Positions 41,147-50,603 are shown, counted from the first letter of the stretch. The stretch: 64,000 nucleotides of DNA from an uncultured Lachnospiraceae bacterium (GCA_958428365.1 CAUAFT010000004.1:124001-188000); one strand, 5' to 3'. Notes: generated from the sequence alone by a model not told the origin. A program made the numbers and translations.

Positions 41147-43879
41147 TTACCGCTCGCCTTTTAATTTCCGTGATAAAATCCTTCCGCCCTTGCTGATCTC
41201 TTCTTTCACGATCGCCATCGGAAGTTTCTCGTAAGGAACTCCCCATGCATCATATTTCCGAATCAAATGAATTGCATCGAACTTACATCTGGTGGTACAT
41301 AGTCCGCATCCGATACAGATTCCCTGATCCACATGCGCCGCGCCGCAGCCCAGACATCTGGAAGTCTCTTTTTCCACCTGCTCTTTTGTAAATGTCTTCC
41401 TCCTATCCGCAAAGGTCAGCTCTTCCTCTTTTTCTATCTGAGGATTCTGTCTTGGCGTGTTATCATATCCTTCCAAAACCAGATTTTCCTTATCTATGAA
41501 TCGGTAGTCCCTCCGATCTCGTCCCAGCACAAGGCTGTGTCCTTCCCATACGGCGCGGTGCAAAGATTCCGCTCCCTGTTTTCCCGCCGCGATTGCATCG
41601 ATCGCAAATCTCGGACCGGTGTAGACGTCTCCGCCTGCAAAAATATCCTGTTCTGATGTCGCATAGGTGAAGGAATCCGCCTTCACCGTCTGATTCGGGT
41701 TCAATTCCACACCGGTTCCCTCTAGGAGCGTTCCCCATTCAATGGATTGTCCGATTGCCGCCAATACGCCTTCACACTCCACAATCATCGTATCCGACTC
41801 ATCATACTTCGGTGAAAAACGCTGCGTCTCCGGGTCAATGGTGGACAGGCACTTCTTGAACTCAACGCCTGTGACTTTTCCATTTTCCGTGAGAATCCGC
41901 TTCGGTCCCCAACCGTTGTGAAGGATAATTCCTTCCTCCAGGGTCTCTTCCACTTCCTCCGGGGACGCCGGCATCTTCTCTCTTGTTTCCAGGCAGAACA
42001 TCTCTACCGCATCCGCTCCTTTTCGCACCGCGCTTCTTGCCACATCGACTGCCACGTTTCCGCCGCCGATTACCACAATCTTTCCTTTCAAATCCTGCCT
42101 TGTTCCATGGTTTACACTGCGAAGGAAGTCAATGCCGGACATGACGCCCTCTGCTTCTTCTCCCTCCACGCCGAGCTTTCTTCCTCCCTGGGCACCGATT
42201 GCCAGATAAAATCCCTCGTACCCTTCTTTCCGAAGGCTGTCGATGGTCACATCTTTTCCAACTTCCACTCCGGTCTGGAATGTGATTCCCAATTCTTTTA
42301 AGACTTCAATCTCCGCTTCTACCACGTCTTTTTGCAGGCGGAAGGACGGAATCCCGAACATCAGCATTCCCCCTACCTTTTCCTGCTTTTCAAACACTGT
42401 GACCTGATGTCCGTATAACGCCAGATAATATGCACAGGAGAGTCCCGCCGGGCCTCCGCCGATGATGGCAATCTTCTTTCCCTCCTCGTAACGCTTTTTC
42501 GGTATAAAACGCTGCTCACTGTTCAGTTCCTGTTCCGCAATGAATTTCTTAATTTCATCAATGGCTACCGGAGCATCCACATCCCCTCTGGTACAGTCCT
42601 GCTCACATCTGCGGTTGCAGATAGCTCCGCAGACTGCCGGAAATGGATTTTCTTTTTTAATCAATTCCAGCGCCTCACGATATTTTCCCTTAGCCGCCAG
42701 CTTGATATAACCCTGTACGGCAATATGCGCCGGACAATTTGTCTTACACGGAGAAGTTCCAGTCTCCGGAATCACATTTTCCCTGCTGGTCAAAAAGTCG
42801 GGATTCCAATTTTTCTTACTCCATTTATGATTGGACGGCAGAATTGCGTCTTTTATCTCCACCGGGTCCTTTTGACAGAGTTTCTGTCCCAGCTTTACGG
42901 CATTCTGCGGACAGACCTCCATACATCCTCCGCAGGCAACGCAGTCTTCACGGCTGACCTCTGCCACATAGTTTGAGCGGGACATATTCGGTGTTCCGGT
43001 ATACCAGGAGGTCTTTAATGCCATACAGGTATCCCAGCTGCAGTTGCAGATAAATACGGAATGATCCGGTCCGTCAATGTTGGAAAGCTGATGCACGTAT
43101 CCGTTTTCCTCCGCTTTTCGCAGTATCTCATATGCCTCTTCCTTGGTGATTCTTCTCGCCTTTCCAACACGGATACAGCTCTCCGCATATTTTCCCAGCT
43201 CAATACACCATTCTCCCTCCAAATCATTGGTTCCCTCTCCCACCATCCTACGGAGACGGCGGCACTCACATGGGGCAACGGCAATACTCGGCGCATTTTT
43301 TTCTATCCAGTAGGAGACTTCTTCAAACTTTGCTTTTTTCGGTTCCTTTTTGATTGCCTCTTCCACCGGAATCGCCCGCATTAAAGCGCTTCCCATGGGA
43401 ACCATCGGAGCTACCTTTTTTTGTAAATCCAGGATATAATTTAAAAATGCGGGAGCAATCTCTTTGTATTCATCTGTCCGCCAAACATCCATTGCCGTAT
43501 TTTCCATTCCTCCCGGAGCGAAGACAGGAAGCTGTACCTGATCTATCCCGGCATCATCGCTTGTGTACTCCAAAATCCCGATATGTACCAGCTCATCCGC
43601 CATCTTCGCCGTGTCTTCCACACCCATGCCCTCTCTTTTTGCCAGGTCTTTGATATAGTATGGCGTCCTGAGCTTCATCTTCAGGATAAAATCCACCATC
43701 TCATCGCTTAACAGTCTGTCAAAGAAAATATATTCCCATGACTCCTCGTTTGGAAATGGGTTGAGCATGTTAATGTGCCTCACCATCTTGATTAAATTCT
43801 TCCTTGGCTTTGCAGATGCCTGTTTCTTGTACTCTCCTAAGATTTCTTCCTGCGTCCATGTCTTTTTCTGTTCATCCAT
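41147..43879 (-). CDS. Large multidomain iron-sulfur flavoprotein (GltD-like with ferredoxin domains)
   Basis: A 910-residue soluble oxidoreductase. Residues about 40-110 look like a winged helix; 204-290 hold several Cys (CECRRLR, CNCSWDTC); 313-324 is a ferredoxin motif CVACGGCMEVCP. From about 387, CKTNCPAHIAVQGYI and CGAICNRRCEQDC are GltD-type cluster motifs. The FAD fold IIGGGPAGLSCAYYLALYG is near 473 and the NAD(P) fold VIGGGNVAVDVARSA near 590. A final ferredoxin CIGCGLCTTRCKFDAI closes it. It likely moves electrons between NAD(P)H and ferredoxin or an unknown partner. hypA follows and an ArsR gene precedes, with shared operators. Confidence 0.88.
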   Translation of the reverse strand: MDEQKKTWTQEEILGEYKKQASAKPRKNLIKMVRHINMLNPFPNEESWEYIFFDRLLSDEMVDFILKMKLRTPYYIKDLAKREGMGVEDTAKMADELVHIGILEYTSDDAGIDQVQLPVFAPGGMENTAMDVWRTDEYKEIAPAFLNYILDLQKKVAPMVPMGSALMRAIPVEEAIKKEPKKAKFEEVSYWIEKNAPSIAVAPCECRRLRRMVGEGTNDLEGEWCIELGKYAESCIRVGKARRITKEEAYEILRKAEENGYVHQLSNIDGPDHSVFICNCSWDTCMALKTSWYTGTPNMSRSNYVAEVSREDCVACGGCMEVCPQNAVKLGQKLCQKDPVEIKDAILPSNHKWSKKNWNPDFLTSRENVIPETGTSPCKTNCPAHIAVQGYIKLAAKGKYREALELIKKENPFPAVCGAICNRRCEQDCTRGDVDAPVAIDEIKKFIAEQELNSEQRFIPKKRYEEGKKIAIIGGGPAGLSCAYYLALYGHQVTVFEKQEKVGGMLMFGIPSFRLQKDVVEAEIEVLKELGITFQTGVEVGKDVTIDSLRKEGYEGFYLAIGAQGGRKLGVEGEEAEGVMSGIDFLRSVNHGTRQDLKGKIVVIGGGNVAVDVARSAVRKGADAVEMFCLETREKMPASPEEVEETLEEGIILHNGWGPKRILTENGKVTGVEFKKCLSTIDPETQRFSPKYDESDTMIVECEGVLAAIGQSIEWGTLLEGTGVELNPNQTVKADSFTYATSEQDIFAGGDVYTGPRFAIDAIAAGKQGAESLHRAVWEGHSLVLGRDRRDYRFIDKENLVLEGYDNTPRQNPQIEKEEELTFADRRKTFTKEQVEKETSRCLGCGAAHVDQGICIGCGLCTTRCKFDAIHLIRKYDAWGVPYEKLPMAIVKEEISKGGRILSRKLKGER

Positions 43880-43902
43880 ATTGTGCCTCCCTTTTATTAC
43901 TT

Positions 43903-43920
43903 TATAATTATTTAGTTATA
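43903..43920. promoter_or_regulatory. Candidate ArsR operator ahead of the flavoprotein
   Basis: TATAATTATTTAGTTATA, an imperfect inverted repeat, matches 15 of 18 bases of the site at 44328-44345 ahead of the ArsR gene and lies 24 bp upstream of the flavoprotein start. Confidence 0.65.
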
Positions 43921-43954
43921 TATTGGCTATAAAATTTCCCTAAGCAGAACCCTC

Positions 43955-44314
43955 TTATATACAGGTTTCCGCATTAGGGCAATGATCACAGTCAAATTGA
44001 TATTCACAGGGGTGACTGACCCGCTCAAAGCAATACTTCATCAACTGCTCAAAATCATTTAAAGTATCTTTATTAACGGAATAATATACGGTACTTCCCA
44101 CTTTTTTTCTCGATATCAGATTCACATCGTGCAGAATCTGTAAGTGTTTTGTCGCCGCAGGTTGTGAGATATGCAGATACTGAGCAATATCTCCAACCTT
44201 TACTGTGTCCTCCGGCAGGCTTCCTAACATCTTCAACATCAATACTCTGTTTGTATCTGAAATTGCTTTTCCGTATTTTCCAACCTTATAAACCAAGGCG
44301 TTTTTGTTCTCCAT
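43955..44314 (-). CDS. ArsR family transcriptional regulator with Cys-rich tail
   Basis: A 119-residue winged-helix repressor. KAISDTNRVLMLKMLGSLPEDTVKVGDIAQYLHISQPAATKHLQILHDVNLISRKKVGSTVYYSVN is the ArsR core. The C-terminus CEYQFDCDHCPNAETC has four cysteines after an earlier Cys, resembling a metal or iron-sulfur site rather than the usual ArsR alpha-3 CVC site. It is divergent from no gene; the flavoprotein-hypA operon follows in the same direction after 75 bp. Both genes carry the same operator-like sequence, so autoregulation with control of the operon is likely. Confidence 0.9.
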   Translation of the reverse strand: MENKNALVYKVGKYGKAISDTNRVLMLKMLGSLPEDTVKVGDIAQYLHISQPAATKHLQILHDVNLISRKKVGSTVYYSVNKDTLNDFEQLMKYCFERVSHPCEYQFDCDHCPNAETCI

Positions 44315-44327
44315 GTTCTCCCTCTTG

Positions 44328-44345
44328 TATAACTATTTAACTATA
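44328..44345. promoter_or_regulatory. Candidate ArsR auto-operator
   Basis: TATAACTATTTAACTATA lies 14 bp upstream of the ArsR start codon and matches the site at 43903-43920 at 15 of 18 positions. Confidence 0.65.
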
Positions 44346-44375
44346 TTCTAATATATGTGTTTAGAATCGTCAACA

Positions 44376-45080
44376 CTATTTTTCTAAAATATGGATATCC
44401 CGATATTTTACCGACAGTTCTCCCTCCCGGCACTGGGCAGACATCATCGAATGACTTGCTTTCCCCTTCTCAAACTGTTCCTTTGCGAACTCCCAGTTCA
44501 CCACCATGAACCAGTCGTCAATATAGTCCTTCCTTACATTAAAATGCTTGAGATAATAGGCATGTTCCCAGACGTCAATGTTCAAGATTGGAACAAAATG
44601 TTCCGCCAAAGGCGTATCCTGATTTGCCGTCTTGATAATCTGCAAGTCTCCTCTCGTATCGATCACCAGCCAGGCATAACCGGAACCGAACACTCCAAGG
44701 GCTTCCTCCTTGAATTTCTGCTTAAAACTTTCATAGTCACCGAACTGTCTTTCCATTGCCTCTTTCAGTTCCCCGGACGGACCTCCCTTGGATGGATTCG
44801 CCAATCCATTAAAATAGAGACGGTGATTGTAGACGCCCCCGGCGTTGTTTTTCACAGTGGTGCGAATCTCCTCCGGGATACTTTCCAGATTGCTGAGCAG
44901 CTGCTCCAGAGTGAAATTATGTAAAAATGGATAATTCTCCAACGCCTTATTCAGATTATCCACATAAGTCTGCAAATGCTTATCGTGATGTAAATACATC
45001 GTCTGTATATCAATATAAGGCTCCATTGCCTTATAAGAGTATGGTAAAGGTTGGTTCACAAATTTAAAATGTTCCTGCAT
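44376..45080 (-). CDS. Superoxide dismutase, Fe/Mn family
   Basis: A 234-residue SOD. Metal ligands: His in MYLHHDKHLQTYV, His in GVYNHRLYFNG, and Asp/His in the signature DVWEHAYYLKH. The tail beyond the last motif (FEKGKASHSMMSAQCREGEL) is longer than in most homologues. ATG at 45078-45080 follows GGAG. No signal peptide, so it acts in the cytoplasm against superoxide after air exposure. It lies 61 bp from the ArsR gene and next to an antiporter, but has no obvious shared operator. Confidence 0.94.
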   Translation of the reverse strand: MQEHFKFVNQPLPYSYKAMEPYIDIQTMYLHHDKHLQTYVDNLNKALENYPFLHNFTLEQLLSNLESIPEEIRTTVKNNAGGVYNHRLYFNGLANPSKGGPSGELKEAMERQFGDYESFKQKFKEEALGVFGSGYAWLVIDTRGDLQIIKTANQDTPLAEHFVPILNIDVWEHAYYLKHFNVRKDYIDDWFMVVNWEFAKEQFEKGKASHSMMSAQCREGELSVKYRDIHILEK

Positions 45081-45209
45081 GATTTTACTCCATGGCATAT
45101 TTTCTTATTATTACTCTATGATGTATTCTCTTCTGCCATACCTGCATTTTTGCTCCCTTTTATCAGGAAATCTTTTTATGAAATCCCTGTCTCCATACTG
45201 TGTATCTGA

Positions 45210-46799
45210 CTATCTGTACAAAACTACAATATCTCCTTCATGGATCTTCGTCCCACCGCTTGGAATAACATTTTCTTCACTCCGCTTAATCAATGCGATC
45301 AACTGATTCTGCGGCAGATTCAGCTCCTGAATCGTCTGGTTGCACCAACTGTGGTTCTTATCGATCAGAACCTCCTCCAGATTCTCATTTTCCTTAGATT
45401 CGTAGGCCGGAACACTTAAAATAATACTGTCTTCCGCATGAATCCTCGTATCACCATTCGGAATCATGGTATCCCCGTCTCTTTTAATCATCAAAGCAAG
45501 GGCGCCAGTGGGAATGGAGACCTCGCGGATACGTCTGTTCTCCCAGTTATGCCCCTTTGGAATATACATCCGCATCAACGTCATAGAGGATTCCTCCTGA
45601 TAGTCGTTAAAGGTCTTCTTTACATCCGAGGTATTATCCACCATATCCAGCTTCTCCGCCACCTTCGGGATAAGCGTTCCCTGGAATGCCACGGACAAAA
45701 GCGCCACCATAAAGACAATGTGGAACAGGTCAAAGGAGATGTCCCCGCCGCTGGCAATCACCATAATGGAAAACACGATGGAAGCCGCTCCCCGAAGCCC
45801 GGACCAGGAAACCAGCAGACACTGTCTGACACTGCATCGGAAGGGACGCAGAATACCAAAAACTGCGATAGGTCTTGCCACAAAAGTCAAAAACAACGCA
45901 ATCAGAATTGCCGGAAGCAGAATGGAAGGCATCTTATGAGGAAATGCCAGCAGTCCCAGCAAAAAGAAGATCAGAATCTGCGCCAGTCCTGTCACACCAT
46001 CGAAAAACGGGATCATAATATTCTTATTATGAACCGGGCTGTTTCCGATCATGATTCCCAGCAGATAAACGCTCAGATACGCATTTCCACCCACCAGCTC
46101 CGCAAATCCAAAGGCGAATACCACCAGGGCGATCATAAAGATCGTTTCCAGACCATCCGGCACCATATTGGTCTTGGTCAGAAGAAAGACTGCCAGAAAG
46201 GCGACACCCACACCGATAAGAACACCAAAGACCAGCTCTGAAAAAATCATAAGAACGATATTTCCGTGTTCCCCCACTCCCAGCATAGAGATTCCGATCA
46301 CCGTCAGAAGATAGGACATGGGATCGTTACTACCACTCTCGATTTCCAAAAGAGATGCCGTGCCGTCCCGCAGATTCAGATTCTTTCCACGCAGGATGGA
46401 GAACACGCTTGCCGCATCGGTGGAGGAGAGCACTGCTCCGATCAGAAAACTCTCCACAAAGGTAAAATGCAGTACAAAATGGCAGAACACCGCCGTTAAT
46501 CCCGCCGTCACAAATACTCCAATGGTGGACAAAAGAATCGCTCTTGCCGCAACAGTTTTTGCCGTCTTCCACTTTGTATTGAATCCACCGTAAAACATAA
46601 TAAACGCCAAGGCTGCGGTACACACTCTCTCCGCAATCTCATAATCACTGAACTGGATCTTGAACAATCCGTCCGAGCCAAAAATCATACCCACTGCCAT
46701 AAATAAAATCAGGGCAGGCATCCCGAATTTTCCGGAAAAACGATCCGCCAAAATACAGGAAAATAATATTGCCGCTACTAAAAGATATCCAATCGTCAT
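45210..46799 (-). CDS. CPA1/NhaP2-type cation/proton antiporter with TrkA-C domains
   Basis: A 529-residue antiporter. About twelve helices span residues 1-390, with the ion-site segment GAVLSSTDAASVFSIL near 145 and LEIESGSNDPMSYLLT near 170, characteristic of CPA1 and CvrA/NhaP2. The C-terminal cytosolic part has two TrkA-C (RCK-C) ligand-binding modules (MTLMRMYIPKGHNWENRRIREVSIPTGALALMIKRDGDTMIPNG and the later repeat ending EGDIVVLYR). It likely exports K+ or Na+ in exchange for H+ under nucleotide or NAD control. Confidence 0.93.
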   Translation of the reverse strand: MTIGYLLVAAILFSCILADRFSGKFGMPALILFMAVGMIFGSDGLFKIQFSDYEIAERVCTAALAFIMFYGGFNTKWKTAKTVAARAILLSTIGVFVTAGLTAVFCHFVLHFTFVESFLIGAVLSSTDAASVFSILRGKNLNLRDGTASLLEIESGSNDPMSYLLTVIGISMLGVGEHGNIVLMIFSELVFGVLIGVGVAFLAVFLLTKTNMVPDGLETIFMIALVVFAFGFAELVGGNAYLSVYLLGIMIGNSPVHNKNIMIPFFDGVTGLAQILIFFLLGLLAFPHKMPSILLPAILIALFLTFVARPIAVFGILRPFRCSVRQCLLVSWSGLRGAASIVFSIMVIASGGDISFDLFHIVFMVALLSVAFQGTLIPKVAEKLDMVDNTSDVKKTFNDYQEESSMTLMRMYIPKGHNWENRRIREVSIPTGALALMIKRDGDTMIPNGDTRIHAEDSIILSVPAYESKENENLEEVLIDKNHSWCNQTIQELNLPQNQLIALIKRSEENVIPSGGTKIHEGDIVVLYR

Positions 46800-46877
46800 A
46801 CTCCTGTCCTTTCTAAAAAATCTGCTCCGTTTCCCTGAACTGAAAAATCTTGGTAATATTTCCCAGCATCAATAAGA

Positions 46878-46901
46878 AAAAGCCCTGCAATTGCAGGGTT
46901 T
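46878..46901 (-). terminator. Terminator after dhaK
   Basis: The palindrome CCCTGCAATTGCAGGG (46883-46898) followed on the minus strand by CTTTTTC. It lies about 140 bp past the dhaK stop and before the antiporter start. Confidence 0.82.
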
Positions 46902-47039
46902 CACATCTTTGTTCCACTATTATCATAGCGGAATTTCCCGGATATGTCAAACAAACTGCCGGGAGCGTTCCCGCTCCACGGCAGCCTGTTCTGATAAAAT
47001 ATGATTCTTCTATGAGGTTAATGGGCTTTTTTTAATTGC

Positions 47040-48035
47040 TTAAACCTGTACAAATGCCGGTGTATCTGCCGGAGCGTTTAAGCATTTCTTCAATTCATCA
47101 TCTAACTTCAATAAAGTTACGGAGTAACCAGCCATGTCGATAGACGTCATGTAGTTACCTACTAAGGTCTTGGCAACCTTGATATTCTTCTCTGCCAATA
47201 CTTCAGATACTCTTAAGTTCGCAAGATAGAGTTCCTGTAAAGGAGTTCCGCCAAGTCCGTTTACCATAACGGCAACTTCGTCGCCTGCATTGTAGATGCC
47301 TTCTGCTAAGATCTTCTCTAAGAGATGATCTGTGGTATCATTTACAGAACGGATCTTCTCTCTGTGGGTTCCAGGCTCACCGTGGATTCCCATTCCGATC
47401 TCTACCTCGTCGTCAGCCAGCTCAAAGCTTGGTTTTCCGGCAGATGGTACGGTACAAGGAGCCAGCGCCATACCCATGCTTCGTACGTTTGCGATAACTT
47501 TTTCTGCTACAGCCTTTACTGCTGCCAGATCTCCGCCTGCCTCTGCGCAAGCGCCTGCGCATTTATGTACGAAAATAGTTCCTGCGATTCCTCTTCTTCC
47601 GGTTGTCCAGGTACTGTTCTCCACAGCCACGTCATCGTCTACAACTACTTTTTCCACTTCGATTCCTTCATCGGCTGCCATATCTGCCGCCATCTCGAAG
47701 TTCATTACGTCTCCTGTGTAGTTCTTGATTACCAAGAGAACACCTTTTCCACCGTCTGCTGCCTTGATTGCTTCATAGACCTGATCCGGTGTCGGGGAGG
47801 TAAACATAGCGCCTGCAACAGCTCCGTCCAACATTCCCTTTCCAACGTATCCGCCGTGTGCCGGTTCATGTCCGCTTCCGCCGCCGCTGATTAAAACAAC
47901 TTTTCCCTGAGAGCCGTTAGCTCTTACCAATACATCACATCCGTCTACCCTTTTTACATAATCAGGATGAGCAGCCACCATACCTCTTAACATTTCATCC
48001 ACAATATTGTCCGGGTTATTAATCATTTTTTTCAC
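47040..48035 (-). CDS. dhaK: Dihydroxyacetone kinase subunit DhaK
   Basis: A 331-residue DhaK that binds dihydroxyacetone covalently through a His hemiaminal. The His lies in MGIHGEPGTHREK near residue 214. GGGSGHEPAHGGYVGKGMLDGAVAG near 45 is the substrate loop. GTG at 48033-48035 follows GGAGG and gives MKKMINNPDNIV, the usual DhaK start. It has its own consensus sigma-54 promoter at 48076-48091, separate from the dhaL promoter, although it is also last in the dhaL-dhaM-HPr-EI-dhaK run. Confidence 0.95.
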   Translation of the reverse strand: MKKMINNPDNIVDEMLRGMVAAHPDYVKRVDGCDVLVRANGSQGKVVLISGGGSGHEPAHGGYVGKGMLDGAVAGAMFTSPTPDQVYEAIKAADGGKGVLLVIKNYTGDVMNFEMAADMAADEGIEVEKVVVDDDVAVENSTWTTGRRGIAGTIFVHKCAGACAEAGGDLAAVKAVAEKVIANVRSMGMALAPCTVPSAGKPSFELADDEVEIGMGIHGEPGTHREKIRSVNDTTDHLLEKILAEGIYNAGDEVAVMVNGLGGTPLQELYLANLRVSEVLAEKNIKVAKTLVGNYMTSIDMAGYSVTLLKLDDELKKCLNAPADTPAFVQV

Positions 48036-48075
48036 GATCGTATCCTCCTTCTCGTTTGATATATTTATTATATAA

Positions 48076-48091
48076 AGCAAAATCCGTGCCA
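48076..48091 (-). promoter_or_regulatory. Sigma-54 promoter of dhaK
   Basis: Minus strand TGGCACGGATTTTGCT agrees with every defined position of the -24/-12 consensus TGGCACRNRNNTTGCW. It lies 41 bp upstream of the dhaK start. Confidence 0.92.
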
Positions 48092-48164
48092 ACTTTTTCT
48101 ATTCGTTAAAATAACCAATTTGCACTTTTTCTGCCTTACAGGTTCACATGAATCCTCATTAGTT

Positions 48165-48196
48165 GATATTTTTTACCAATCCGATATTTTTTACCA
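48165..48196. repeat. Direct repeat, candidate enhancer for dhaK
   Basis: GATATTTTTTACCA occurs at 48165-48178 and again at 48183-48196, 18 bp apart, about 75-105 bp upstream of the -24 element. This is a suitable distance for an upstream activator site. Confidence 0.55.
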
Positions 48197-48213
48197 TGTC
48201 CCATCTTACCAGA

Positions 48214-49905
48214 CTAGATCAGGCTTTCCAGATAGGAACGAACTTCTGCGGTATCCTGCAGTTTCAGGATCTTATCCAGGTCGCAGCGGTTACAATCCAT
48301 GCTGCGGATCTGTTCCTTGATCATCGGCGCCTGAGAAGCGCTCATGCTCAGTTCGTCTACGCCCAGCGCCAACAAGAATGGAAGCGCCGTCTTATCTCCT
48401 GCCATCTCTCCGCACATACCGACCCAGATTCCCGCCTGATGCGCGCTTGTGACAGTCCGATGAATGGAATGGATGACCGCCGGATTAAAGTAATCATATA
48501 GATAACTCACAGCCTGATTTCCCCGATCCACTGCAATGGTATACTGTACCAAATCGTTGGTTCCGATGCTGAAAAAGTCCACATACTGGGCAAAGACCGG
48601 AGCCATAATGGAGGAAGCCGGGGTCTCGATCATAATTCCCACCGGAATCTCAGAGGAAAACGGAACATTTTCTGCCTTTAATTCCTGTTTTACTTCCTCG
48701 ATCAGTTTCTTCGTCTCGATAATCTCCGAGAGCATGGTCACCATCGGGATCATGATTCCAACCTTTCCATAGATTCCTGCCCGCAGGATTGCCCGGATCT
48801 GTGTCTTAAACAGCTCCTTATCCTGAAGGCAGATCCGGATCGCCCGGAATCCTAAAAACGGATTGTCCTCCTGTTCCAGCTTCAGACAGTCGCAGTGCTT
48901 ATCGCCTCCGATATCCAGAGTTCTGATGATGCAGAGATTTCCCTCCGCCTGCTCTGCCACGGCTTTGTAGGCTTCCAGCTGTCTCTCCTCATCGGGAAGC
49001 TGGGAAGATTCCATAAAGAGAAATTCCGTCCGGTAAAGCCCCACTCCCTGACATCCGAAAGAAACCGCTTTTTTCATATCCTCCGGCTTGCTGACGTTCG
49101 CCGCCACCAGGATTTCCTTTCCATCCTGAGTGCGCGCCGGAAGCTGCGCCCTGCCCATCAGATACTGACGTTCTTCCTCCTGTTTTTTTGCCAGCTCTTC
49201 ATACTCTTCCAGTTCTTTTCTGTCCGGTTTTAACAGGATGGTTCCCTTTACTGCATCTACGATAATATTGTCGCCATCCCGGATATCATCCTGACTTAAG
49301 TCCACGCCCACCATGGTAACGAATCCCTTTGCCTTGGCGATAATGACTGTGTGGGAGGTCTTGCTTCCGCTGCCTAAGAGAATCGCTTTCACCTGCTTTT
49401 CTGAAAGTCCCGCCATAACAGACGGCTCAATATCCTTCGCACAGAGCACCACGTTCTCTCCTTCTACGGTAAATTCCTTCATATGCAAAATCTTTCGTAA
49501 AAGGCGGTTTCCCACATCAATGATATCCTTCTGTCTCTCTCTTAAATAGTCGTCGTCGATTTCCTCGAACATGGCTTTGAAGTCTGCAACTGCTTTTAAC
49601 ACAGCTGAAGGTGCCGCCTCTCCTCCTTCCAGATAACTGAGAATGGCATCTTCCAGAGTAATGTCGTCCAAAAACATCTGATGTGCTTCCAGAATCTCCG
49701 CCTCACTTTTTGAAAGATTCTCCCGGTGATTCAACAGCTCTGCCAGATCTTCTTTTGCCTGCTCATGGGCTTCTCTGTATTTTTCTTTTTCTTCTTCTAT
49801 CCCGCCTGCTGAATAAGCGCCGATCCTTTCCTCATAGTCCGCATTGATAAACTGAATCCTGCCGATCGCTATGCCTTCTACAACAACATTACCTACTTTC
49901 TGCAT
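48214..49905 (-). CDS. PTS enzyme I (phosphoenolpyruvate-protein phosphotransferase), Dha-linked
   Basis: A 563-residue enzyme I. The phosphohistidine domain has GSGSKTSHTVIIAKA near residue 188. The PEP barrel has GVGLYRTEFLFM, DIGGDKHCDCLKLEQEDNPFLGFRAIR and the C-terminal GIWVGMCGEMAGD. It takes phosphate from PEP and passes it to HPr. Being encoded between dhaM/HPr and dhaK, it is probably a dedicated EI that feeds the dihydroxyacetone phosphorelay, rather than the general sugar PTS. Confidence 0.94.
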   Translation of the reverse strand: MQKVGNVVVEGIAIGRIQFINADYEERIGAYSAGGIEEEKEKYREAHEQAKEDLAELLNHRENLSKSEAEILEAHQMFLDDITLEDAILSYLEGGEAAPSAVLKAVADFKAMFEEIDDDYLRERQKDIIDVGNRLLRKILHMKEFTVEGENVVLCAKDIEPSVMAGLSEKQVKAILLGSGSKTSHTVIIAKAKGFVTMVGVDLSQDDIRDGDNIIVDAVKGTILLKPDRKELEEYEELAKKQEEERQYLMGRAQLPARTQDGKEILVAANVSKPEDMKKAVSFGCQGVGLYRTEFLFMESSQLPDEERQLEAYKAVAEQAEGNLCIIRTLDIGGDKHCDCLKLEQEDNPFLGFRAIRICLQDKELFKTQIRAILRAGIYGKVGIMIPMVTMLSEIIETKKLIEEVKQELKAENVPFSSEIPVGIMIETPASSIMAPVFAQYVDFFSIGTNDLVQYTIAVDRGNQAVSYLYDYFNPAVIHSIHRTVTSAHQAGIWVGMCGEMAGDKTALPFLLALGVDELSMSASQAPMIKEQIRSMDCNRCDLDKILKLQDTAEVRSYLESLI

Positions 49906-49917
49906 CCTTACTCACCC

Positions 49918-50184
49918 CTATTCCTCGTAAAATCCATTCTTGAACATATCGTCGAGCTGTGCAAAGACCTCTGCCTCATCTTCACCGGTAACGGTAAGTG
50001 TTACCTCCGTTCCCTGTTTTGCGCCCAGGGTCGTGAGCATCAGAACGCTCTTTCCATTCGCCTTCTTCGCTCCTGCCTGCAAAGTTACCTCGCTCTTATG
50101 TTTTCCCACTAATTTTGCTATATCAGCAGCAGGTCTTGCATGGACTCCCATCTTATTTTTAATCACATATGTCGCTGATTTCAT
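49918..50184 (-). CDS. HPr family phosphocarrier protein
   Basis: An 88-residue HPr. The active His is in NKMGVHARPAADIAKL (His15), and a Ser is present at the regulatory position in NGKSVLMLTTLG. It accepts phosphate from EI and donates it to DhaM. It is located between dhaM and EI with 12-14 bp gaps, indicating a dedicated phosphorelay. Confidence 0.95.
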   Translation of the reverse strand: MKSATYVIKNKMGVHARPAADIAKLVGKHKSEVTLQAGAKKANGKSVLMLTTLGAKQGTEVTLTVTGEDEAEVFAQLDDMFKNGFYEE

Positions 50185-50198
50185 GACTTCACCTCTTA

Positions 50199-50588
50199 TT
50201 ACTCTAATTTTGATACCTGTTTTGCCAGTTCGGCAGCTTCCACTACCTCTTTCAGGCTTCCGCCGATCGCCGCCTGTACCGCCGCGCTGATGGCTCCCTC
50301 CAGAATCGGGGCGTCTGCGATCTCTACCTGAATATCCTCCTCCAGAAGATCGATCGCCATCTGAGAGCTTAAGATACCGCTTCCCAGATCTGCTAAAAGC
50401 ACCACGCCGTCGCCGTCGTTCGCCTGCTCGATTCCTTCTTTGATGCGGATAGCGTCAGTTCCAATACTGCCATCCTCCATTCCGCCCACTGCCAGAACAC
50501 GGTGATCTTTTCCTGCCATCTGAATCGCCAGCTCGTAGATCCCCTCGGCAGCTTTCTTGCTGTGTGATACGATTAATACTCCTACCAT
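50199..50588 (-). CDS. dhaM: Dihydroxyacetone kinase phosphotransfer subunit DhaM
   Basis: A 129-residue EIIA-Man-type domain. His9 in LIVSHSKKAAEG is the phosphorylation site. GVVLLADLGSG and ILEGAISAAVQAAIGGSL are family blocks. Unlike the E. coli DhaM it lacks fused HPr and EI domains; those are separate genes immediately downstream. It rephosphorylates ADP bound to DhaL. Confidence 0.94.
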   Translation of the reverse strand: MVGVLIVSHSKKAAEGIYELAIQMAGKDHRVLAVGGMEDGSIGTDAIRIKEGIEQANDGDGVVLLADLGSGILSSQMAIDLLEEDIQVEIADAPILEGAISAAVQAAIGGSLKEVVEAAELAKQVSKLE

Positions 50589-50603
50589 CTGAAGCTACAC
50601 CTC

